Shown here one piece after another: positions 1 to 5,653 of a stretch of 5,653 bases of DNA. The notes beneath the pieces were generated by a model. It had not been told where the DNA came from. It saw only the letters and a program-made list of their open reading frames with translations, and ran no database searches. Made by a program: the position numbers and the translations under genes. The stretch's first letter is position 1. Each line of letters begins with the position of its first letter. The DNA comes from JAAZVM01 sp041642635 (lineage in GTDB: Bacteria > Patescibacteriota > Gracilibacteria > BD1-5 > UBA6164): positions 1-5,653 of the forward strand of contig JBEPWB010000064.1 in assembly GCA_041642635.1 (NCBI GenBank), given 5' to 3'.

Positions 1-310
1 TAAGAATATTAAATAAATTTGCTATATCTCAATGTGAAATACTAATATCAATATTATTTTTTTTACAATGATTTGCTATATTTTTACTTCTGAAAAATAA
101 TTTTTTTATTTTAGAAATAATTGAATTATTTATTTTTTCATCTAAAGAAAAAATTTTTTCTTTAGGAATATTAACTTTTGGATTATTTTTTTCTAAAGTA
201 AGAATTGATAAATCAAACTTATCATAAAAAGATATATAGAAATTTTCTATATATCTTTCCATTCAACCAATAGTTTCTAGTTGTGAATTTATTTGAAGTA
301 TTTTTTTCAT
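1..310 (-). CDS. GT4-type (glycosyl transferase group 1) glycosyltransferase, N-terminal fragment
   Basis: The gene starts at an ATG 10 bases after the GT2 stop and runs off the left edge of the window, leaving 103 codons plus one base. The N-terminus MKKILQINSQ leads into IGGMERYIENF (14-24), the GG(x)E loop after the first beta strand of GT-B enzymes. This is followed by the strand DLSILTLE (33-40), a basic helix (about 62-83) and IDISISHGDIANLFNIL (87-103). That last segment is the usual D(I/V)xIS.G..AN..N.L region of GT4 transferases. Two of three glycines are TGA (G16 and G94); read with the standard code the gene would look like a 77-residue fragment starting at M17. The C-terminal donor-binding domain lies outside the window. 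It continues the operon of the upstream glycosyltransferase. Confidence 0.85.
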
Positions 311-320
311 TAATAAATTT

Positions 321-1196
321 TTATTTTAAAATATATTTTCTCCAAAATTTTGAAAGTATTGAATATAATCATAATTTTTTTAATATTATATTTGTATAAG
401 AAATAATTTTTGGTTTTATTAATTGATATTTTAAATATAAATAAAATATTTTATTAGGTATTTTTTTTCAATAACTATTTTTTATTTCTTCAATTGAAAA
501 ATTATTTAATACAAAATTTTCTAATTTTTCCCTTTCTATTATAACTAAATCTAATTTTGTATTTGTATCTTGTCATGAATGTTGTCTACTTTTTACAAGA
601 AATTTTCATAAATTAATAAATTTATTTTTTTTCATAAATCTAAACCATAAATGATAATCCTGAGTGGTTTTCAAATTTGTATCGAAATTTCATATTTCTA
701 AAAATGCTTTTTTAGGTATCAATAAAGTACATCAATTTAAAAAAGATTTTGTTAGTAATTTATATAATATTTCTTTTGATTTATATGACGAATCTATTTT
801 TGATATTAATTCTCAATTTTTATTTATTAATTCATAATTAGATGATAAAATTATATTTTTATCATCAAGTTTTTCTAATAATTTTATTTGTTCTTCAATT
901 TTATTAGGATAATATAAATCATCATGAGATAACCAAGAAAAATATTCTCAAGTCATCTCATTTATTCAAAGATTTAAAGCTGATGAAACACCTCAGTTTT
1001 GTTTATAAATATATTTTATTTTATCACCAAAAGATAGAGCAACTTTTTCAGTTTCTCAGTTGTCATTAGATCAATCATTTATAACTAATATTTCTATATT
1101 ATTATAAGTTTGATTTATAGCACTTTCAATAGCCTCTCACAGATAATTTGATCAGTTATAAACTGGAATTATTATTGATACTTTTGGTTTAAACAT
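321..1196 (-). CDS. GT2 family glycosyltransferase (GT-A fold)
   Basis: This 291-residue enzyme should transfer a sugar from a nucleotide donor to a growing glycan at the cytosolic face of the membrane. The N-terminal GT-A domain shows VSIIIPVYNG (6-15), LGEAIESAINQTY (19-31), IEILVINDGSNDNG (34-47), the QNGGVSSALNLGI segment (67-79), and the metal-binding DxD-type HDD (91-93) in WLSHDDLYYPNKI. NFDTNLKTTQDYHLWFRF (170-187) is the usual second catalytic region, with Q179-D180 where most relatives have ED. Length fits a single-domain GT2 (about 250-330). Fourteen of 16 glycines are TGA, including those in VYNG and NDGS. There is no transmembrane span; a basic amphipathic C-terminus ending WRKYILK may hold it to the membrane (inference). 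The ATG overlaps the end of the upstream gene by 8 bases, suggesting coupled translation. Donor and acceptor are unknown. Confidence 0.95.
324..380 (-). repeat. copy 2 of a shared C-terminal tail module
   Basis: This codes for the last 19 residues of the GT2 enzyme, KKLGLYSILSKFWRKYILK, directly before its stop. The 16-base core at 331-346 is identical to 1211-1226. Outside the core the codons differ but the amino acids are mostly conserved or similar (I/L, N/S). Confidence 0.75.
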
Positions 1197-1979
1197 TATT
1201 TTTTTTAAGTATATATTTTCTCCAAATAGAAGATAATAAATTATAGATTCAAATTTTTTTTATAAATTTAATAAGAATAAAATTAGTTCTATTTTTTATA
1301 TAAAATAAATTTTCAAATAAAAAATTTTTTGTTTTATTTTCTTTTATTTTATTTATGTTTTTTATTAATTCTTCAATATTAATTTTTTTATTTTCAGAGT
1401 TTCATTTTATTATAGATAGATTAAAGTTTTTAACTTTTTTTCAATTTATAATAATAGATTCTTTAAAAACTAATTTTAATTTTCAAAGTATTTCCAAATT
1501 TTTATTACTATTTTCTTCAATAATATAAATTTTATTATATTTTGAATATTCATTTATTATTTTTAATAATTCTTTTTTAGAAAAGCAATTTTTATAATAA
1601 GTGTTAAGAAAAAAATTTAATCAATTATAATTTTTTATACTAATTTTATTATTTATAGTAAAATTAGGTGTTTCATTAAATACTAGACAACATGAAACTC
1701 TATGGTGTCAGTCAATAGGAATTCATTCTTTGCTAACTAATATAGGATAATTCTTATTGAATCATTTTTCTTTAAAAGATTTTATTAATTTATCAAAAGA
1801 CTTTACAAAATCATTCACATTTTGTTTATGTAATTCATNNNNNNNNNNTCATTTGCTCAAAGTATCTTTTGGTTTTTTTTATATAATTTTTTTCAAAAAT
1901 CATCTTTTTCCAAAAATCATTTAACATAAAGTGTTCATACTCAGGCTTTTGTTCTTATTGTTTCATTTATATCAAACAT
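1189..1979 (-). CDS. ParB/sulfiredoxin-like (DGxHR) protein of a polysaccharide locus, interrupted by an assembly gap
   Basis: The coding region is split by 10 Ns. The 43 residues before the gap end in KILGAN; the part after it opens in the frame ELHKQNVNDF and runs to a TAA at 1189. As written the two halves are out of frame. Merging the shared ATGA on both sides restores one continuous protein of about 258 residues. In that numbering FVKSFDKLIKSF (53-64) precedes YPILVSKEGIPIDGHHRVSC, with DGHHR at 85-89. This matches the xPIxVxxxGxxxDGxHR signature of the ParB/Srx nucleotide-binding fold. Proteins of this kind occur in capsule and LPS clusters; some relatives of the fold bind or hydrolyse nucleotides, and the SerK serine kinase shares it. 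A DNA-partitioning role is unlikely here. The C-terminal half is Lys/Asn/Ile-rich and not recognised. All 13 glycines are TGA. Its end overlaps the GT2 gene by 8 bases and carries a tail shared with that protein. Confidence 0.85.
1204..1260 (-). repeat. copy 1 of a shared C-terminal tail module
   Basis: This codes for the tail KKIGIYNLLSSIWRKYILK of the DGxHR protein, four residues (KNNV) before its end. It matches the last 19 residues of the GT2 enzyme at 13 of 19 positions. A 16-base identical core occupies 1211-1226. Confidence 0.75.
1839..1848. other. 10-N assembly gap
   Basis: Ten ambiguous bases inside the DGxHR gene. The minus-strand flanks are ...GCAAATGA before the gap and ATGAATTAC... 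after it, so both ends carry ATGA. Collapsing this 4-base overlap gives GCA AAT GAA TTA CAT with no stop and a continuous reading frame, whereas a true 10-base gap would break it. The Ns are most likely a scaffolding placeholder rather than missing sequence. Confidence 0.98.
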
Positions 1980-2702
1980 TTATATTTTTTTACATACATA
2001 AAAATTTCTAAGAACTCAGTTTTTATCATCATCTGAAATTCATTCTTTTATAATTTCAAATTTATTAAAAGCTAAGATTTGATTTTTTAAATCTTTATCA
2101 TCTTTTCATTTTTTTCATACATAAATATAATGACTCTCAATTATTAATATTCAATTATTTTCTAATAAATCATATATTTTTTGAAGATAAGAATTTATTT
2201 CCATTCAAACCCACCAATGAACTGCATAACTCATAACTATGTTATATTTTTTTTCAGTTTCAAATTTTTTGAAATCTAAATTATAAAAAGCTACATTTTT
2301 AATCTTTTCATTTTCTTTTAATTTTTCTCAAATTTTAACAGCTCATTCATCAAACTCTATTATATCAACATTTTTTACAAATTTTGATAAATACATTGAT
2401 AAAAATCAAACATTTCATCAAATATCTAGAACATCTGATTTTTTATCTGCAAAATTTAATATTCAATAATTTCATATTCTTGATCAAGTTGGTCTTTGTC
2501 ATTTTATATTCAAAGGTGGGTAACTTTGGTAAGGTTCATAATATCATTTTATTTTTATTGTTTTTAAAAATAACTGTCTTATTTCATATTCTATTTTTGT
2601 TATATTTCATAATTTATATATATATTTATTTCTAAATACATTAAAATTAAATAACAAGAAATGTTTAATATTCTCAATAATATTTATAATTATTTTTTTC
2701 AT
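1980..2702 (-). CDS. class I SAM-dependent methyltransferase
   Basis: This 240-residue protein has a Rossmann-type methyltransferase core. Motif I is VLDIGGNVGF (91-100), in which all three glycines are TGA. It is followed by the acidic strand end IIEFDE (114-119), NLDF (141-144), the substrate-side segment NIVMSYAVHWW (154-164) and the later strand NNGILIIESH (182-191). Before the core, GQRPTGSRIGNYGIL (68-82) is an entry segment seen in related methyltransferases of polysaccharide clusters (from memory). The first 30 residues are hydrophobic and basic and may form a membrane-associated helix (inference). All 17 glycines are TGA. Between genes for sugar-nucleotide synthesis and glycosyl transfer, the likely job is methylating a glycan or sugar nucleotide; the acceptor cannot be read from sequence. 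The start ATG lies 7 bases after the previous stop and the TAA stop abuts the next ATG. Confidence 0.9.
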
Positions 2703-2709
2703 TTATTTA

Positions 2710-3468
2710 TTAATTATCATTAAAATCACTATTTTCAATTTTATAAGTATGCCAGTTTTTTGTGATTAGCGACATATCACGAGTTAGATTTACTCATTTG
2801 TAATTATCCAGAGTAAGTTTTCAGACATCACTTCATCAAAGTTTTGCATATTCATACATTGAGATTTTTCTTTCTCAGCATATGTGAATAAGATTTTGTC
2901 ATTTATTATCACTCAAATATTCTTTCATAGCTTTTGCAACTCATTGTGCAAAAAGATAAGTTCAAAATCTATCAGTGAATGCTTTTTCGTATTCCCAGGG
3001 CATTGTTGTAAAATTTGTTCTAGCTATAAGTGTTGTAAAATCTTTATCATTGTATGATTTTATTATTTCTTCGGCTACTAATTTTGTAAAACCGTAATAA
3101 TGTTTTGGGTTTGGAATACTTGATTCATCATATGGAGCATCTTCTCAAGAAAAAATACATGCTGATTGTAAGTATAAAAACTTTTTTACTCAAGATTTTT
3201 TTGCTATCTCAACCAAATCTCTAGTAGCTTTTACATTTATTTTCCAAGCTAATTTTTTGTCTTCTTCACATGCTGGAATTGATGCAAGTGCAGCTAGGTG
3301 AATTATATATTCAGGTTTTTTTGCTTCTAAAAATGATTTTATTTTTTCAGGATTTGTTATATCCATATCATTTCTTGTTGGGTAGATTGCGTTAGGAAAT
3401 ATTTTTTTGCAAGCTTTTCCTAGTCTACCAGTTCAACCTGTAATTAGTATTTTGTTTTGTTCTAACAT
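2710..3468 (-). CDS. RmlD-like NAD(P)-dependent sugar-nucleotide reductase/epimerase
   Basis: This 252-residue extended SDR belongs to the RmlD/dTDP-4-dehydrorhamnose reductase superfamily, which reduces 4-keto sugar nucleotides in the cytosol. Visible features are the Rossmann loop GGTGRLG (11-17), DMDITNPEKI (34-43), IIHLAAL (55-61) followed by C67-E68, the active-site strand LYLQSACIFSG (98-108) with S102, and the catalytic pair Y125/K129 in YGFTK. It is slightly shorter than typical RmlD (about 280-300) and lacks the C-terminal cupin found in WbjC/CapF. Eleven of 15 glycines are TGA, including a tandem TGA-TGA giving Gly-Gly. It is the first gene after the promoter and ends in tandem TAA TAA, 7 bases before the methyltransferase. 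Next to a 4,6-dehydratase and a WbjD-like epimerase, the natural role is reduction of the 4-keto intermediate; a dTDP-rhamnose reductase role is possible, but no RmlA/B/C genes are seen here. Confidence 0.88.
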
Positions 3469-3496
3469 ATGTTTTAAATAAATTTAATTACAAAAA

Positions 3497-3524
3497 ATTA
3501 TATAAAAAAATGCTTGTTTTTCAA
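3497..3524 (-). promoter_or_regulatory. sigma70-type promoter for the downstream operon
   Basis: On the minus strand TTGAAA (3524-3519) and TATAAT (3502-3497) are separated by exactly 16 bases. They sit directly after the terminator and about 30 bases before the ATG of the reductase gene. The predicted RNA start is near 3490, giving a leader of about 22 bases with no Shine-Dalgarno sequence. Chance matches are common in DNA this AT-rich, so the support comes from near-consensus boxes, correct spacing, and position between a terminator and a same-strand gene. Confidence 0.65.
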
Positions 3525-3545
3525 TTAATAATTTTTTTTAATGTT

Positions 3546-3577
3546 AAAAAAAGAGCAAAAATATTTTTGCTCTTTTA
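3546..3577 (-). terminator. rho-independent terminator after the dehydratase gene
   Basis: On the minus strand the stem arms AGAGCAAAAA and TTTTTGCTCT (3573-3564 and 3561-3552) pair perfectly over 10 bp around a 2-base TA centre. The stem is followed by a run of seven T (3552-3546). Flanking A/T bases can extend the stem by about three pairs. The hairpin overlaps the TAA stop of the dehydratase gene. It is A-rich inside the stem with a short GC-containing base, as expected in a very AT-rich genome. A shorter T run on the other strand could allow weak termination there too, but no plus-strand gene is present. It separates the epimerase-dehydratase unit from the downstream operon. Confidence 0.88.
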
Positions 3578-4567
3578 ATCATTTAAGAATCAACCTGATT
3601 TTAACATATTGTGAATTTGTTCTTCATTCATCAAATAATCATTACTAGTATACTTTGGATCTGTCATTTTTTTGTAATCTTGATATTCAGAGTTTAAATA
3701 TCAATCTAGTGGCAAGTGAATTCTAAAATTTTCATCTTCTACTGTATGTGGAGCTTCAAATTCTGAAATTAATTCTTCGTGAAGCTTTTCTCCAGGTCTT
3801 ATTCAAATATCTTGGTATTTAAAATCCCTATTGTAATGATTTGCAAGTACTTTTGCCAAATCCATTATACGACAAGCAGGCATTTTTGTTACATAAGTTT
3901 CTCAACCATAACAGTTTTCACAAGCTTTAAAAAGTAATCAAATAGCTTCTCAAATAGTCATAAAATATCTAGTCATTTCTACGTGAGTAATAGGAAGTGG
4001 TTTATCTTCTTTTAATAATTCTTTAAAAAATGGAATAATACTACCATTTGTTCACATTACATTACCAGCTCTAACACATACAAATCTTGTGTCAGTAGGT
4101 TTTTTGTTTGCTTGAATTATTAATCTTTCTCAAACAGATTTACACGATCCATATACATTTATAGGATTACAAGCTTTATCAGTAGATACATCAATAACCA
4201 TTTTTACTCATTGGTTGATTGTTGCTTTTATTACGTTTTCTGTTCAAGTTATATTTGTTTGAACACTTTCCCAAGGCTCGTCTTCACAAACTGGAACATG
4301 TTTTAATGCTGCTAAATGAAAAACATAATCTATTCATCTACAAGAATCATAAAGTTTTTCATAATCTCTAACATCTCAAATCACAAATTTTATATTTTTG
4401 TGTTCTGATAATTTTCTTTTCATCAAAACTTGAGCTAGCTCTCATCTAGAATAAATAATTATTTCTTTTGGAGTATATCTTTCAAGTAATTGTTTTGTTA
4501 GTTCATTTCACCATGAACCACTTCAACCTGTTATTAGTATTCTTGAGTTATTAAAATCTGTTTTCAT
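3575..4567 (-). CDS. UDP-GlcNAc 4,6-dehydratase-like SDR (CapD/PseB/WbjB family)
   Basis: This 330-residue NAD(P)-dependent extended short-chain dehydrogenase has the polysaccharide-biosynthesis dehydratase fold. It should convert UDP-GlcNAc to a 4-keto-6-deoxy intermediate in the cytosol. Motifs are the Rossmann loop TGGSGSWG (13-20), IYSRGELAQ (38-46), GDVRD (64-68), LAALKHVP (85-92), STDKA (128-132), the YxxxK pair Y139/K143, NGSIIPFF (174-181), MTRYFMT (198-204) and RPGEKLHE (257-264). It is a soluble short form without the N-terminal membrane segments of long CapD proteins. YGSCK and RPGEKLHE recall PseB, while the neighbouring WbjD-type epimerase points to the WbjB/FnlA role; the sequence alone does not settle which. 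Fifteen of 23 glycines are TGA, including the second glycine of the Rossmann loop. Its stop codon lies in the downstream arm of the terminator palindrome. Confidence 0.92.
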
Positions 4568-4569
4568 TT

Positions 4570-5619
4570 TTATATATGTCTTAAAATAATTTTTAAAATT
4601 TTTTCTGATACGTTAATATCTTTGTAATCATTTGGAATATCTCATATTGTAGTGTTTATTGCAACATTATATGAGTCTAGAATTTGTTGTTTTGTAATTC
4701 AGCTAAGTATCATTGAATTATTTTCAAGTAATTCTGGTCTTTCTGTAGAAGTTCTCAAAAGTATACAAGGAGTTTTTAGAATATTACATTCTTCTGGTAC
4801 TGTTCAACTATCTGATAATACACATTTTGCATATTTTTCAAGGTTTATGAATTTTTTAAAACCAAAAGGTTTATTCAATACTACATTTTTTTCAAATTTT
4901 ATATCAAATTTTTTTATCATTTGTTCTAGTTTTGGATGAACTGACAATATTACTTTTTGGTCTTTTGATATTTCGTTTAAAGCAGAAGAGATATTTTTTA
5001 GATTATCTTCGTTTGTTACATTTTCTTCTCTGTGAAGAGTAACTAAAATATAATCTTCTTTTTCTAATCTTTCTCATATTTCAGGAATATATTTTTGTAT
5101 TACTTCAGTGATTGGATTTCCAGTTACAATTATTTGTTTAGGATGAAATCATTCAACTAATAAATTTTCTCTGCTTCTATTTGTATAGGGAAGTAAATAC
5201 TCTGAAACTGAATCAATAACTCTTCTATTTGTTTCTTCAGGAACTTTATTATCATAACATCTGTTTCATGCTTCCATATGAAAAACAGGAATTCATTTTC
5301 TTTTAGCTACATAAGCGCTCAAACATGAATTAGTATCTCATAATATAAGTATTGCTTCAGGTTTTTTTTCTTCAATTATTTTTTCTATCTCTTGAAGCAT
5401 ATTTCAAATAAATTCAAACCCAGTTTTTCATTCTTTGTTTAGTTGAATATCTGGTAGTCTCAAATCTAATTCATCAAAAAATTGATCATGAAGTTCTGGA
5501 GTAAAATTTTGTCATGTGTGGACAAAAGTATGATTTGTGAATTTATCTAGTAGTTTTATAATTTCACTAAGTCTTATTAATTCAGGTCTTGTTCAAACTA
5601 TTGTTAATACTTTTTTCAT
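4570..5619 (-). CDS. wecB: UDP-N-acetylglucosamine 2-epimerase, non-hydrolysing (WecB fold, WbjD/FnlC/CapG-like)
   Basis: This 349-residue cytosolic enzyme (TGA read as Gly) epimerises C2 of a UDP-N-acetylhexosamine. Visible motifs are GTRPE (9-13), HTGQN (34-38), LGDTNSCLSA (93-102), FHMEAGNRC (113-121), PEETNRR (127-133), the LHREEN loop (195-200), SDSGT (269-273) and TERPE (292-296). By family knowledge R11, D95, E116, E129 and H196 match the substrate and catalytic positions. The LGDTNSC, HMEAGNRCYD and PEETNRR stretches resemble the WbjD/FnlC/CapG branch (UDP-L-FucNAc synthesis) more than housekeeping WecB; this comparison is from memory. Length fits the family (about 350-380). Twelve of 15 glycines are TGA. 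The ATG at 5619 gives a start directly before the first beta strand; the upstream 34 bases are only A/T-rich and show no Shine-Dalgarno sequence. The TAA stop lies 2 bases before the next ATG. The family is certain, the exact substrate is not. Confidence 0.95.
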
Positions 5620-5653
5620 TTTTTATATTTAAAAAATATTTATATTTTTATAC

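Noticed and set aside
29..262. Separate 77-residue minus-strand protein
   Set aside because: It is the stretch between two TGA codons of the GT4-type gene. Read with TGA = Gly, the frame extends upstream through GGMERY to the ATG at 310 and downstream past SHG to the window edge.
331..1226. The 16-base direct repeat as target-site duplication or recombination site of a mobile element
   Set aside because: Both copies lie in the same reading frame at equivalent C-terminal positions, similarity continues at protein level beyond the identical bases, and nothing between them resembles a transposase or integrase.
1189..1979. True frameshift mutation in the DGxHR gene
   Set aside because: The frame change coincides exactly with the 10 Ns and disappears when the shared ATGA on both flanks is merged.
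2384..2635. Plus-strand 83-codon open frame
   Set aside because: It lies antisense to the methyltransferase gene, has low-complexity Phe/Ile/Leu-rich sequence typical of reverse-strand AT-rich DNA, and no recognisable motif.
4652..4939. Plus-strand 95-codon open frame
   Set aside because: It is antisense to the well-supported 2-epimerase (covering its SDSGT and TERPE region) and shows no domain of its own.
1..5653. Decayed pseudogene cluster, or Mycoplasma-type code with TGA = Trp
   Set aside because: The TGA codons sit on invariant glycines rather than Trp positions, TGG is used normally for Trp (for example EPWE, HWW, FWRK), and no frameshifts or in-frame TAA/TAG interrupt the genes apart from the N gap. 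Selenocysteine is excluded by the number and position of the codons.
5620..5653. Promoter before the 2-epimerase gene
   Set aside because: TATAAA-like strings occur but in A/T-only sequence with no visible -35 box inside the window, so it cannot be distinguished from background.

Overview
The window is a glycan (cell-surface polysaccharide) biosynthesis locus from a bacterium that reads UGA as glycine (translation table 25). This code is known from the candidate phyla Absconditabacteria (SR1) and Gracilibacteria (BD1-5). Under the standard code almost nothing is open. With TGA = Gly, the minus strand resolves into seven tightly packed genes covering nearly the whole window. The TGA codons fall on family-invariant glycines: GTRPE and HTGQN of the 2-epimerase, the Rossmann glycine loops of two sugar-nucleotide dehydrogenases, the SAM-binding loop of the methyltransferase, and NDGS of the GT2 glycosyltransferase. 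TGG is still used for Trp and every complete gene ends in TAA. The sequence does not let me choose between the two phyla.

Layout in transcription order (minus strand, right to left). The first unit holds a UDP-N-acetylglucosamine 2-epimerase of the WbjD/FnlC/CapG type (5619-4570) and, 2 bases on, a UDP-GlcNAc 4,6-dehydratase-like SDR (4567-3575). It ends in a perfect rho-independent terminator (3577-3546). A near-consensus promoter (3524-3497) then starts a second unit: an RmlD-like NAD(P)-dependent sugar-nucleotide reductase (3468-2710), a SAM-dependent methyltransferase (2702-1980), a protein with a ParB/sulfiredoxin-like DGxHR motif (1979-1189, interrupted by a 10-N assembly gap), a GT2 glycosyltransferase (1196-321), and the N-terminus of a GT4-type glycosyltransferase (310 to beyond the window edge). 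Gene junctions in the second unit are 7 bases, 0 bases, an 8-base overlap and 10 bases, so it looks like one operon.

How the genes work together (inference): 4,6-dehydratase, RmlD-like reductase and WbjD-type 2-epimerase are the three activities that convert UDP-GlcNAc to UDP-N-acetyl-L-fucosamine or UDP-N-acetyl-L-quinovosamine. The glycosyltransferases and methyltransferase would then build and decorate a glycan containing that sugar. The downstream genes (methyltransferase onward) are visibly more AT-rich and use TGA for almost all glycines. The upstream genes keep a minority of GGN codons.

The most notable points are the pervasive recoding, a 10-N gap whose flanks share ATGA and restore the reading frame when merged, and a 19-residue C-terminal tail shared by two otherwise unrelated neighbouring proteins. 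I found no RNA genes, CRISPR arrays, insertion sequences or plus-strand genes, and no gene-free stretch longer than about 110 bases.
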